A DNA stretch of 64,000 bases from Terana coerulea (GCA_024811115.1 JAKOGH010000645.1:1-64000), one strand, 5' to 3'. Positions 50,414 through 62,669 are shown, counted from the stretch's first letter. Numbers and translations: made by a program. The notes: a model not told the origin generated them from the letters alone.

Positions 50414-51218
50414 TTAGTGACAGCCGCAGTGCTTGTGCATATGAGCCATAGTGTTATCTGATCCAAGAAATAAGTAAGCACTCCGCCACTAGCCATATGC
50501 ACCCCGGCGAAACATCTGTACTCACCAATAACTAGTCGTAAGGCACGGTCTTCATGAGCACCGTCACCACAGCTGATCACCTCGAACACATCCTCGTGCT
50601 CAGCGAGACGGCGCCCGCGTGGGCCTTCCCAGTGAACGCGTGCACGCAAATGCGCGGGCACATATCCGCAGCTGAAGATGTGGTTCGTGACATGCGCGAG
50701 CAGCGGGCGTTGGCCGATCTTAAACAGATGGAGGCTGTCAAGCTTGACGCGCTGTGTCGTAGGTGTTGCGGTCGAGGGCACTGTGTAAGCGTATGCCAGC
50801 CACAGGGCGGGCGGAATATCCGCTGCACGAGACGTCGTCAGATCGTAGCAACTGGACAAAGAGGACTGACGTACCGATGACGAGGCGCATCGCGGTCGAC
50901 TGGCAGTGCCCGATGCCCTGTTTTAGGAGCTCATCAACGCCGACGCTGCCCTGCATCTTCTTTCCCTGACAGTCTTCGAACCAGGAAACGGGTCGGAGGG
51001 TCGGGGTCGAGGAAGCCCGAGGAAAAGAGGTACGCGAGGACATCCTCGAGGTCGTGCAGCTTGTGCGCCGGCGTGTCGCACTCAATGAGCTGCGAGGTCG
51101 GTGCGGGAGCGGTGGGTGTAGGGCACTTGGTGGAGGTTGGCGTAGAGGTGTGCGAGAAATGAGGCGATGGCGGAAGAGAGCGTGAGGCTTGGTGGTATGT
51201 GAGCCAAAGTTCGGACAT
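50414..51218 (-). CDS. Uncharacterised protein with His/Cys-rich tail, one frame break
   Basis: Exons 50875-51218, 50526-50822 and 50414-50457, about 227 residues. The start reads MSELWLTYHQASRSLPPSP. A conserved-looking core is HDLEDVLAYLFSSGFLDPD, then VSWFEDCQGKKMQGSVGVDE, LLKQGIGHCQSTAMRLVIG and PPALWLAYAYTVPS. The last exon encodes MAHMHKHCGCH followed by stop, a tail that could bind metal. No signal peptide or membrane span. I cannot name a family. Between SSGFLDPD and VSWFED the frame shifts by one near the G4 run at 51003-51006 (minus-strand C run). That the proposed splicing gives 3n+1 bases fits one extra base. Confidence 0.55.
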
Positions 51219-51815
51219 GGTGGATTGGGTATTAACGGGCGTAGAATGTAGTATGTCTTGCAGTGTGATAGCGACAGAATCCAAAGCAAGGAAAACAGCG
51301 ATAACGAGGATAACAAGAAAGTGTACGACAACAAGTATAAGCGTGAGCGTGCACAAAGCGGGGAAGTACAGAGCACTGTACACACAACGATAGTGTTGAA
51401 CAGAGCAGTATTTATACCATGGCCTGAGACGTGGCGGCGGCCCAGAATCTCCGACACGACTCGCTTAGCGGGGCACCGCTTCTCGTACGATGGGTGACGG
51501 CGGCGGGCATTCTGTCGGGATGTAGGCCGCGGGCTTGTCTCAGGATTCACCTCGCCCACAACACTCTCGAGTGTACACACGCAAAGCGCAAGTCGTTCTA
51601 CAGCATATGCCAAAAGGAGATGTACACTCGAGGTAGCAGTGAGGTATGACGTCATCGGCAGAGATAGCCACTTCGCGCCGACGCCCAAAGTAGGGCACAG
51701 CAACACTCTGGTACATAACCTGAGACCACCACCACCGACTACATCGCCTACAATAACCCCAACTGCATACTCAGAAACAGACTCTCTCATATCTCCCCAA
51801 TCACCACTTTTCGAC
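51219..51815. other. Divergent intergenic region
   Basis: About 600 bases between the minus-strand His/Cys-tail gene and the small plus-strand gene. No gene or repeat recognised. Confidence 0.45.
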
Positions 51816-52470
51816 ATGTCGCCCACCTCAGCAGAAACCGCTGCTCGCGCTGACGCGCCTCGTCAAGTAAGCACTGCGGCCTCCCTCACGTCCTGAGTCA
51901 GCTCACGTCCAACTTGTACTTTCTAGGACTCGATTTCCGACCCAAACACCACAGACGCAACCACTGTAGCTCCGCCATCAGAAACTGCACCCCCACAGTG
52001 GTAGATGACACAGCACAACAAGGTCCGTGAAGAACATAGTTATACCCCTAGTTGCCTATCGACGTCTAACTGCTTTATACCTAGGGGCCACGATGCCAGG
52101 ATCGGGTTCGACAGTGCATCATTCAGCAAATGCGGGTGGGACAGTTCCCGCCCCAGAAGACCACAAGCCGGGCTTCAAGGAGCAGGTTGTCGGTGAGTAA
52201 ATACTATGCTACACGCAAGTCAATGTGATATTTACCTCGAAGTAGGGTACGCCAAGGTATGAGAATTAAATGCTCCTGTTCCCAGTTATTCACGTGCGTT
52301 GTTTGCAGAAAATCCGGGGAGAGACACTACGCAATGTGAGAACCTTCATTCACAACCGTGATTCGCCGTCGCTGATATCTTCATAGCCTGAGACTGTACA
52401 AGAAGGCCAGCAAATTCTCAATGGCGACGCGCACTTTGAGCCAAAGAAGGTCGGGCCCAAGGCTCCTTAA
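51816..52470 (+). CDS. Small conserved fungal protein with an 11-base micro-exon
   Basis: Probable exons 51816-51866, 51927 to about 52002, about 52085-52193, 52247-52257, 52310-52335 and 52387-52470. The C-terminal part is the clearest: EDHKPGFKEQVVGYAK, KIRGETLRN, PETVQEGQQILNGDAHFEP, ending VGPKAP. It looks like the short hydrophilic stress-type proteins common in dikaryotic fungi. The micro-exon 52247-52257 supplies GYAK, with valid splice sites on both sides. The junction between exons 2 and 3 does not keep frame with the sites I can see (a C5 run lies at 51991-51995), so the N-terminal part is uncertain. Function unknown. Confidence 0.5.
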
Positions 52471-52941
52471 ATACATCCCAGGCCCCTCACCGCGGCGCCA
52501 AACAATATGAACTCTGTTGCTTGTACTCGGACTGCAGCCTCGGAGCTGCCACTGTAATATAATTCTACCTCACGGTTTTGCATAATTATGAACGCGCGTC
52601 AAGCGACCAACAGCCAAGTAAGCAACAGAGCTTTGAAAGGTTAATTAGCCTCGTCCGACGCTATCCCATATGTGGTAATGAGCGGGGCTTCGTGGCGTTT
52701 CGGTCTTAACCTCCGTGATCGGGGGTGACAACCGTTTGATGCGCCTTGAGTGATCTCCGATGAAATCTTCCGGCCTGGAGAGCGCTTCCCGTTTCCGAGC
52801 CTGCTCTGAGCCGCATTGCAAGGGTACCATGCCCCTCCCCTCTGCTACATAACCCCTTGTCTTATACCCAAAACTTTCTTCTGTACTCTACTTTACTTTG
52901 ACAACCACTTCGTCTCCGCCCCTCCTACACCTACGAGCAAT
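52471..52941. other. Intergenic
   Basis: About 470 bases; TACATAAC and pyrimidine-rich sequence just before 52942 suggest a promoter. No gene. Confidence 0.4.
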
Positions 52942-54473
52942 ATGACTATCCTACAAGTCCCGAATGCCCACTTCGTGGCCAATAATGAGGACTCTGGCTT
53001 GCCAGAGAAAAGAAAAGCAAGCATGGATCCAAGTGACCCTTCGAATCCCGCCCTAGCGAGCTCAAAGCTGGCTTTGGAGGTGTGTATCGCCCGTGCACAT
53101 CTTCAAACGACTCATTGACAGCGTGGCTCGTGTGACCCAGGCAACCAGCCTGGTCCGCATAAGCGATGAAGGGGTAAAGGCCGCAGCACACCACGTAAGT
53201 CATTTCAGGTGTCATACATTGTCCTGGCTCACCCCAGTTAGATCACCAGACGACTTGCCATCGAGGCATACACTCCGCGCACCTGGCGGACGCATGCGTT
53301 GCATATATCCCCACCCGAGCCATACGACCCTTTCTCTGCCCAGACACGAAAGTGCTTTGATTGGCTTTTTTCTGATTGCGTCGCTGAACTTCAGCTTCTG
53401 GTCGGAGAGGGAAGGGACGCCTGAGCGGTACGGTGTTGAGTGGAGGGAAGGGTGGGGCAGTGACAACTACGTGGTACACACGGGGTACTGGAGTCTGGTT
53501 GCCGCGGTTGATCGAGGTAGGGTCTGTTGTATAAAAATAATATGCCCGCGGAAAGCTGGCTGACGCGTCGCTCATAGCTCTGGAGGAAGGGATCCCTATC
53601 ACGGATCCTTCTTTTTATTCCTCCGGTGAAAACTGTCCAAACCATATAGTCGCGCACGTTTTCCGCGAGGCCCAGCAGTCTCGGGAGGCTATACCTCTGT
53701 TACACGAGCGGATAGCCATTCTACGGAGTAACGGGGAGATACTATGCAAAGTAAGCCCGCGCTACATCACTAGCCGCTTCTCAAGACTTATTGATGTTTT
53801 CTCATAGTATTTTGGAGGATCGTTTCAAGGCTTCTATGAAGCATTCATGCAGAAAACAAACGGAAACGGGACTGCGTTGCAACTGGTCAAGATGATCACG
53901 GATACCTTCCCGAGTTTCCGGGACGAGACCGTCTACGAAGGCCAGCGCAGTGCGTGTGGCTAACTTCCCGCCCGCTACTCACGCTAACGCATATATGCAG
54001 TATACTTGTGGAAACGTGCACAAATTCTTGTCGCGGAGACATGGGCCGCGTTCTACCCGCCGACCGCTTCGTCCCCGCACCCTCTATTCCCAGGACCGAA
54101 GGGTCCCGCAATGCACGAGCTGACGATGTTCGCAGACTATCGAGTACCGCAGATCCTGCACCACCTCCGCATCCTCACATACGCGCCCGAGCTCGCCGAC
54201 ACGCTGCGTAGGAATACGCCTGTCGCACCTGGCTCGCGAGAAGAGGTCAGCATACGCGCCGCGAGCATCGTGTCGGTGGAACGGGTGCGTCGGGAGATGG
54301 TGCGGCTTGTCGCAGAGACGGATGAAAAGACCGAGGAGGAAGTGAGCAGCGTGCTCATTGACTTTTATCTGTGGGACCTCGCGAAAAGGATAGAGGCTGG
54401 GAGCGACTGTATAGAGGGGCTGCAAACACAGGAGATCCTGCCTCCGCACCGAACCAGGAGTATCTGGTACTGA
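52942..54473 (+). CDS. QNG1: Queuosine salvage protein (DUF2419; queuine-nucleotide N-glycosylase type)
   Basis: Releases queuine from queuosine nucleotides so it can be used again for tRNA modification; cytosolic by family. Six exons: 52942-53081, 53122-53194, 53242-53516, 53578-53750, 53808-53949, 54001-54473. Family landmarks: VRISDEGVKAAAHHI, FSFWSEREGTPERYGVEWR, HTGYWSLVAAVDRALEEGIP, YFGGSFQGFYEAF, TDTFPSFRDETVYEGQR, LWKRAQILVAETWAAFYP and ELTMFADYRVPQILHHLR, then VSIRAASIVSVERVR. About 425 residues. The T6 run at 53366-53371 is one base too long (or two short): WLF must pass into LIASLNF. Otherwise intact, tail to tail with the polymerase-like gene. Confidence 0.85.
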
Positions 54474-54561
54474 CAACGCATGTCTGAATGATTAGATGGT
54501 CTACACATTAAGCGATTGTATATACACGAAAGACCCATGTGTCCATTGGAAAGAAACAAAA

Positions 54562-56320
54562 TCAAGGGCTCGACCCCTCCAGTTTCGAGCGAATGGTATG
54601 TAATCCGGTTTTCGAGTACTGTCGTTTGGTCGCAGCCGGCTTGAGGTTATCGAAATTGCGCTTCTCAGGTGGTACGTAGTCCATCCCCAGCTCCGCAAAT
54701 ATTTGCTCCTCTTTACTTGAAGGAAGTAGCTCAAAATGACCGGTCAACTTTGTCTCCTCCGGCTTGCGACCGTACGTCTTTTTGCGTTTCTTATGCGCCC
54801 GCCCGACTGGAACAGCCTCCTCGCTCTCAGGCTCCACCTCGCGGTTTTCGTCCGGGTGGTAGCGCCACAGGCCGAATTCATTGAAAAACAGGCCGTGGCT
54901 TTCTGCTTGCTTCTGCATGTGTTTGATGAAGCTTGTATCACCAGTCGCATAAATAAGCGTGGCGCCTTTGCATTTCAGAGACGACAGCCTGAGCGAAGGA
55001 TTTACTTAAGGAGGGCACCTGAATTGACACGGAAACGGCACGTACCTTAGTCGAATGAATCGAAATGTACCCTCGACGTTCTCAATAGCGCGTGTACGGG
55101 AGACGCGTGGTTCCCATTCTCCGTTCGCCATGCGTGAAGGAATGAGGGCGACACCTCTCCAACCTTTAGTGGTTGTTCTAAGCCCGCCGGCGATGAGCCC
55201 ACGAACTGTCAAGGGATCAAGAACAAGCTCGTGAAGAAGCTTCACGTCGGCCGTGCCCGTGACTCTGGTGATATCCGCATGGGATGTGCTTGTTGGCGTT
55301 GGGACGGCCACGCCAGAAGGCGGGAATATTTGAATTGCAATGTCTTCAGATTCTTTTGCGCCACGCCGACTATATTGTTGTCAGCGATATCTTAAGATGG
55401 GGTATAAACAACATCTTACTAGTCACCGACAATTGTAACATCCCATTGCCTGCCAAAGCTGTCCCGAATGAAAGTCTGTTATTAGATTGTCAGTCACTTG
55501 CCAGCCTCTTTAGCCAAAGGACGAACCGCCACCGTCTCTGCCTGTTCTCGTGTTACCGGTTCACATGTCTGCGGGTGATATTTCACAGTGACCTTCTGTT
55601 GATCTGTGAGCCTGTTGAAGAATTTTGGCATTCGGAGGTCTTCAACTGACTTGCAGCCATCTTGTACCAGTTCAATCGCACACTGGAGACTGGACAGCGA
55701 CGGTAAGGATGAGACGTAGCCTGGCGGGTGAAACGTACCCAACACATGGGATAGCTGATAATTCTCGAACGAAGCGTGCTCTTGCTTCTATGACGTCTCT
55801 GACTTCTTCTGTGGTTAGTTTCGCATCTTCAGATCCTAAAGACCCAATCGCCTAGATAGATTGCAGCGCAGTCAGCGGAGGTACAGGTGAAGTCGTGTAA
55901 CTTGCCCACTGAGCGTTTTGCACGTAAATATTCCACAATGATAGCTCGCATTACCATGCTCATGCTTCTTAGCTGGAGAAAGAAGAGCTCAGTTCAGACC
56001 GGCGGCACAGCAACAGCTACACACGTGTACCACATCCTCCACAGACCGCAGCGCCTCTGGACATTCACCAACCCTCCGGACTGCTTTGGTCAACCGGTTG
56101 AGCCTATTATAGTCGACCTCCGGTTTCGCTTCTTCCTCAGCCTTTTCTAGACGATGTTAACGAGCTGCAGCTCAATGGAGGGTGAACGGTGCTGCCTCAC
56201 GTCGCTTCAGCAGTTCCATGAGCTCCGTGTTTTGGGCGTTTACAGCCGTCTGTGGAAATGGCGTTGTAGGTCGTCGGACGCTTGCAAGAGAGCGAGAGTG
56301 GGCGAGCGGGCGAGCGACAT
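54562..56320 (-). CDS. Family X DNA-polymerase-like protein with degraded active site
   Basis: Spliced minus-strand reading in at least seven exons; clear ones are near 55747-55852, 55495-55684, 55393-55456, about 55049-55333 and 54562-54990. Order of signals: helical N-terminus (ELMELLKR, DYNRLNRLTKAVRR), LTTEEVRDVIEARARFVREL with SAIPCVG, HhH-like GCKSVEDL, YHPQTCEPVTREQAETV, then palm motif VGDYRRGAKESEDIAIQIF, GTFRFIRLR, GATLIYATGD, FFNEFGLWRYHPDE and ELGMDYVPPEKRNFD. In active members two Asp lie in a DxD after the RRG motif and a third in a later RxDIR strand; here they read EDIA and FRFIRL. The N-terminus (start about 56320) has an unresolved frame and is uncertain. Probably not a working polymerase. 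Confidence 0.65.
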
Positions 56321-56477
56321 GGCGGGCGGCCGCCAGTCGTCGACCAAGCATGTGGCTAAGAGGTTGTTGAGAGCAAGTTGAAGATGCAACAAGTGGGCGC
56401 GAACTGGACGCGAAGCGTCTTCGGAACGGGAGACCGTGGGCGTTTGACCAGTGCTGACTTCACTGCACCCGACGGCC

Positions 56478-58627
56478 ATGCTGTCTGTATTTCCGGCGAT
56501 CCTATGTCTACTTCACCTTCTGATACTCTCACCAGTCATATACGCGGTGTTGCCCTTTGAAATCTACACAAATGCGTCGCATTTCACGCAGCCCGGAGAT
56601 CATGTGGACACCGAGCCTGTGCAAGCTGCACCTGTCTTTCGACCCGTGGGCAACCTAGATCTAATATCGAGTTCGTTCACCACTTTCGACCATCCAGCGT
56701 TCCCAAAGCACTCTGTCAGGATCAAACAGTCGCACTTCTGCGATGAAACCGTGAGGTCGTAATTGGTCTGTTCATAAATCGTCGGGTTTCATGCTCATGA
56801 ACGATATACAGAGCTTATACGGGATACATTGACGTCGAAGCCAGACACCTTTTCTTTTACTTCTTCGAAAGCAGACGCGACCCGGACCACGACGATATTT
56901 TGTTCTGGACGAATGGCGGACCTGGAGGTTCCTCTGCCGCAGGGCTCTTCATGGAATTCGGACCCTGTCGAGTCACTGGCCCGCACAACACTACATTTAA
57001 CCCGTATTCCTGGAATGAATACGCCAATATCATATTTATTGACCAGCCTATTGGTACAGGCTTTCTCATACGCCGATCATAATGAATATGTCGTAAGTCC
57101 TGAATACCCTATCTTTCACATAAGGCAGTAGCAACTTACATTTCCCTGTAGAGCACTACCGAAGAAGCGGCCAGAGACGTTGCGGCATTTGTAGCGATCT
57201 TCTTCGCGCATTTTACGAGTTTTAAAAGTCGCCGATTTCACATGGCTGGAGAATCGTACGGGGTATGCAGCACGATGTTAGTTAATAACCTACACACTAA
57301 GCCGCACATTTCCCGATGTTCTTCAGGGACGCTTCATTCCAGTCTTCGCTTCAGAAGTCTATGACCAAAATGCCCGGTTGGAAGCCGCTGGCATAACGCC
57401 AATCAACCTCGCGTCGGTCCTTATAGGTGTGTACCACGGTTTTGTACCCTGCGCTTTGATTAAGTATCGAACATTTGCTCGGATAGGCAATGGCTGCACA
57501 GAAGACGCTACTATGCTGCCGTCATATTACGATATGATGTGCATGAACACTTCTGTCCGACCCGTGCTGGACATCCAGTGAGAGGCACATAACACGCGCT
57601 CTTTGAATTGAAGAGGTAGACTAATCTGATGAAGTACTTGCGTCAACATCAAGCGCGGCGTATGCTTTATGTCACATCTGTTAGGTTTCCAGAGTCTTAC
57701 ATATGGTACCAGCTTTCCCGGTGCTCAAGATGGCACAAGCAAGACTGTCTAGATAGGCTCGACAACATCAACTGCCGCGCTGCCATGGCATATTGTTCCG
57801 AGCTCATCGCGGTTCCTTTTGATAGAACTGGTGCGCCTCTCACTTTGTGCATTAGAATCTAGTCAGTTGAAGAGCCGCTTTAGGGTTAAACCCTCTCGAT
57901 CTGACCATGCGGTGGTGCGTTTGTGTGCAACTCCTATCGCATATACAGGTCTCAATATTGGTGCTAGCGGCGGACAGGGAGTCCCCGGTCTTTGCTACGA
58001 ACCGATAGCGTACGTCCCTCTGGACCATCTTTCATGGATCGTAGCTGCTGACAGTCTTCGAACCTATTAAGCTATGTCAATCAGTACCTCAGCAAGCCCG
58101 AAGTGCGCGAGTTGCTTGGGGTGGACCCCGGTCTCCCCGCGAATTTTACTTCGACCAACCCGGCAGTCAAACGGCCGTTCAACGATCGCTTGGATCACCT
58201 CTTTCCCACCCAGTACTATATTGCCGCACTCTTGGAACGCGGTGTGCGTGTCCTGATCTATACCGGAGCAAACGATTGGATTTGTAACTGGGTCGGTGGA
58301 ACTTTCGCTGCTGAGGTGGTTTGCGTACTCATGTCTTTGGCCAGGTCGGCAACGAGCGCATGACATTGGCTCTGGAGTGGACAGGACAGCGAGAATTTGT
58401 ACGACAACCGCTTAGAAACTGGGTCGTTCATGACCGCGTAGCTGGCGTTACGCGTACTGCTAATGGGCTGACATTCGCAACGATATACGGCGCTGGTCAT
58501 ATGGTACGTACCGATCGCTATGACTTAGAACAAGTCGTTCGCTGACTTGGAATTGTAGGCGCCCTACGACAAGCCCGCAGAGACGTTGGAGATGTTCCAA
58601 AGATGGCTTTCTACGGATACACTGTGA
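56478..58627 (+). CDS. Serine carboxypeptidase (S10), tandem copy 1, one frame break
   Basis: Secreted or vacuolar acid carboxypeptidase removing C-terminal residues. Twelve exons: 56478-56755, 56812-57092, 57152-57262, 57327-57426, 57487-57577, 57635-57659, 57713-57830, 57884-57911, 57968-58009, 58072-58291, 58345-58503, 58559-58627. Signal peptide MLSVFPAILCLLHLLIL; oxyanion region FWTNGGPGGSSAAG; nucleophile MAGESYGGRF; catalytic Asp in GANDWICNW; catalytic His in YGAGHM. Cysteines match the sister gene. Total length is 3n+1: exon 2 is one base longer than in copy 2, at the T3 run 57062-57064, where GTGFSYAD is broken. The rest is intact, so the extra T may be a consensus error. Confidence 0.85.
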
Positions 58628-58793
58628 CCTCTGTCAATGCTCTCTGGTATATCCAAAACTCTAGATCTCACTGTACCACCGTAGACGATGCTACGAGAAT
58701 GCATCATGTGAACAACCTGCCCTGACCGCCATCAGCAGGGCCCAAATGACTGAAGCGTCTAGCCGGCGCTCAGTCAACCTGACTCACACAGCC

Positions 58794-60930
58794 ATGTCGC
58801 TGAAGTTGGTCGTGGTCTGCTTGCTCTATAGCATCATCGTTCGAACCGCACATGCTCTTGTCCAAGATGCCTTCACTTCCAAACAGGTAGGCACGTCTCG
58901 TGGTCTCTCCGAAATGTTCGATGCTGATAGAAATTGTCGTTCGCAGGAATCATCAGAATTTAGTCCTTTCAACGACTTGAACGCGTTGTCGGAGGACACC
59001 CATACGCTCCTAACTCACCCTATATTTCCTCACTACGGGGTTCGCGTCAAGAAGACGCGATTCTGTGATGGCACGGTATCGTAAGTCGCCTTGCGTTCAC
59101 CATATATTATCATTGGTCTGACGGATCAACAGGGCATACACGGGGTACATCGACATCGAGGCTCGACACTTATTCTTCTATTTCTTCGAGAGTAGGCGCG
59201 ACCCTGGCCATGACGACGTCGTGTTTTGGACGAACGGCGGACCGGGCGGATCGTCGTCCATTGGCATGCTAATGGCCGTCGGTCCTTGCACGATGCAAGG
59301 CCCGGACAACACCACGTACAATCCATACTCATGGAACGAGTACGTGAACATGTTCTTCGTCGACCAACCCGTCGGCACTGGTTTCTCGTACTCTGACCAC
59401 GGAGAATACCTGGTGAGTCCTGCCATAAAACCTGAGTCTCGAGTGCTATTCATCTGGCCTCAGAGCACTGCGGGAGAGGCCGCGAAGGATATTGCCGCTT
59501 TCGTGAGCATATTCTTCGAGCATTTCACCCAATTCAAAGGTCGAGGCTTTCACATGGCTGGAGAATCCTACGGAGTAAGTCAGGGTATTGTCTAGAACAT
59601 GCCAAGAAGCGAGATGTTGACATACTGCAGGGCCGGGTTGTGCCTGTATTTGCATCCGAGATTTACGATCAAAATGCAAGACTGCAGGCGACCGGTTTGA
59701 CTCCTATCAATCTCACTTCAATCATGATTGGTGAGACGTTCATTTTACTTCATCCCGAGGGGACTGCTCATGTAATTGGCCATGGCAGGCAACGGCTGTA
59801 CTGATTGGGCTTCGATGATGTTCTCGTACTATGACATGATGTGTTCGAGCACTTCGGCCCCGCCGGTGCTGGATATAAAGTACGGAGTGCCCTTCGTTAC
59901 TTCTTCTTTCACGTGGCTAACACGCTCTATAAAGCACTTGCGTTCATGTCAGGCGAGGGGTGCGTCCTTTCGTGTTGCGCGATGGCGTCTCTAACTGATT
60001 CTCCCTGCAGCACCAGCGATGTGTCAAGTGGTATACTGAGGAATGTGTGGACCGACTCGACAGAATCAGCTGCACGGCCGCGCGGGCCTACTGCTCACAA
60101 CTAATAGCGATTCCCTTCAATGATAGTGGTAGGATTTTGGATTCATCGTGCGGCACAGACCCTGAGCGCTGAGCATTGACGTAGGTACCAACCCATACGA
60201 CCTCACAAAGAAATGGTGCGTGTATGGTGGTGCACGTCCATGACTAATCTGAACAGTAACTATTTTCAGTGAAGTTGGAGCGATGTGCTATGAAATCATC
60301 GAGTACGTCGGACTCGCCAACTGTTGTACCATGATAACTCAAGTTCGATAGTCACATTGGCAAATATCTCAACAAGCCCGAGATTCGCGATCTTATTGGC
60401 GTAGATCCAACATTCCCAGGAAACTTCAGCGCACATAGTGATATTGTGCAGAAACACTTCAAAGACGCCATGGACGAGGTGTTTCCAACTCAATATTATC
60501 TCGCCGCGCTGTTAGAACGCGGAGTCCGCGTACTGGTATATGTTGGGGCCCGCGACTGGATATGTAACTGGGTGCGTGCGTCTTTCTTCTGGGTCGATCT
60601 CTGCGTGAACGCGTCCAGGCCGCTGAGTAACATTCCTTCCAGGTTGGTAATGAGCGGATGTCGCTTGCATTGGAATGGACTGGGCAGCATGAGTTCATCA
60701 GCCAGCCCTTGAGAACCTGGCATGTCGACGAACGTAGCGCTGGATTAACCCGAAGTGCCAAGGGATTCACATTTGCTACTGTATATGGAGGAGGACACAT
60801 GGTAAGCCTTGTTTGATACCGTGCTCACTGGTGCAGTTTGTGCTCACTCCAACGACTTGAGGCTCCGTATGACAAACCTGAAGAGGCCCTCCATCTCCTT
60901 CGGAGCTGGCTGTCGGGAAGAGACCTATAA
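58794..60930 (+). CDS. Serine carboxypeptidase (S10), tandem copy 2, intact
   Basis: 507 residues in twelve exons: 58794-59080, 59133-59412, 59464-59574, 59631-59730, 59789-59879, 59935-59959, 60011-60128, 60185-60215, 60270-60302, 60352-60571, 60643-60801, 60862-60930. Eight exon sizes are equal or nearly equal to those of copy 1, as expected of a tandem duplication. Signal peptide MSLKLVVVCLLYSIIV; FWTNGGPGGSSSIG; MAGESYGGRV (Ser); GARDWICNWVGN (Asp); YGGGHM (His). Exon 1 contains a 60-base GT...AG segment (58887-58946) that keeps frame whether spliced or not. By family it is an acid exopeptidase working with endoproteases in nitrogen scavenging. Confidence 0.9.
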
Positions 60931-61747
60931 TATACACATGAACATGTGACAGAGCGCCGGTTTAACCTGTTCAATAATAGAATCTGCGCTATTTGGTAGA
61001 GAGTCAGATTGGTACGGAAGACATTCACGTGTATTGAGCTCCGATGACTGAGGCCAAAAGATGACTATTTGACTAGTAATAAACTCTCTGTGTAGTAGTA
61101 GACAGTGTACTGATGTCTCGTTGAGGTCATGGTGTATGCACCTCTCATCTCAGCTCATTCTTGGAGTGTAACAAGAGCAAACTGAGGTGAAAGACAGCGG
61201 AAAGATCTGCCTGGTCAGCGCTCCGCCCTCTACACGAGAGATTATATCATTCTTCCAACGTTATGTATCCAGTCGATTCTCAGGTCAAGATCATGTCTTC
61301 AACTTATTGCTCCTGATCCGACAGGCTAGGCTTCTCGCCTAGGCGGAAGGCTGTAATTCGGGTCTGTATATTTTAGAGTTATCAGATCTCAGATTGGGCC
61401 AGTGTTCGGTTCTACCGCACACAGCGCAATATCTCTGAAGCACCAGAAGGCTGTATGGATACAAGGTCAAGCTCTGGTGGCGTTTATGTACCGTGGCTTG
61501 CGTGGTCTTCGAACTCTGCTGAAAAAATTCTGATCGAAAGTATACCGAAGTCTGAGATACTGCCTCTTAGAATTCCCATTCTGAGCCGGAGCTGGCCTGA
61601 GAACCCATTCCGACTGCCTTTTCGAGCGACGTGGCGCGCTTGTCGCCGCACACTGTGTCCTTGGACCCTTAGCATGTCAATTTCTCCAATGTTATAAGTA
61701 CTTCCGCCTTTGACAGAGTCCTGCACTCTTTCACCTCTTGCTGAAAC
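60931..61747. other. Intergenic, nothing recognised
   Basis: About 820 bases after the second carboxypeptidase. Short frames only. Confidence 0.4.
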
Positions 61748-62614
61748 ATGTTCAGTGACATTCCATCGATATACTCCTTTCGCCGAGCTTTCTCCGGGAA
61801 ATACTTTCGTGGTCGACGGCTTGCGTATACTGCACTGTCTTGTTATTCCTTCATAAACACCCCGCCTTTTCTCTTGCTCCTGCTCGATTACAGAAGAGCT
61901 CCGAGTGGGCCGTCACATCATGGTCAGCGATGCAGTGGCTTTGCACGGGCACCATATGGTATGTACTCTCCACGGCCAGACCAGGTCTCAAACTATCGGT
62001 GGCTTACACAAGTGCCTCCAGCGCGACGATTTCTCTGCACACAGCCCGCTCGACATGGCAAACCACTTCGAGTGGAATCCTGTCGACACTAGCGCTAGCG
62101 TCAATTTCCGAGAGCGTGTTCGCGATGATACAGGCGAGGATTTATACACATTGGTCTATCCACGACATCCAGCACACGGAGGTTGACCTCGAGGGAGCGC
62201 CCCCGAGAGATGATATTCGTCCCAAAGATGCCGAGCTCGCCATCCTCCTAGCAAACCCATGGGCTTGCCTAGGCAGGTGTGTATCTGGCAAAGCGGCACA
62301 AGATAACCCTCGTTAATACCCTCAACAGGTCACTAATCCTATTCCTCGCCTTTTTCATCGGACTCGTACTTGAAAACCCCGAGTCCGGCTTATCACTCAT
62401 CCAAACATCCATAACCTCAATACGAGGGACGCACCTCCTCATTCAACGCTCACGCCATCTAGAAGCTACGCAGACCGCGGTCGAAGAGATGCCTCTGCCG
62501 CGAGTGGGAATGATTTTCTTGGTGATATTGTGGATATTTGACATACTCAACACCGCCGTCGTTACTGTGCGCTTTTCCTACTGCTGCTACAGTAATGTCA
62601 GGCGCACACAATGA
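61748..62614 (+). CDS. Doubtful hypothetical membrane protein
   Basis: Only the 3' half is supported: an exon ending DAELAILLANPWACLGR, an intron 62277-62328 (52 bases, GT...CAG), and a last exon 62329-62614 with SLILFLAFFIGLVLENPES and VGMIFLVILWIFDILNTAVV, two hydrophobic segments before the stop. Upstream exons are uncertain; several readings between 61748 and 62276 are open and a GTATGT...AAG intron near 61960-62009 is possible. No family recognised. Confidence 0.3.
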
Positions 62615-62669
62615 CGGACACACAGAACGAGAATATGTGTAATACCTCACGGATCATGACGACATAAGG

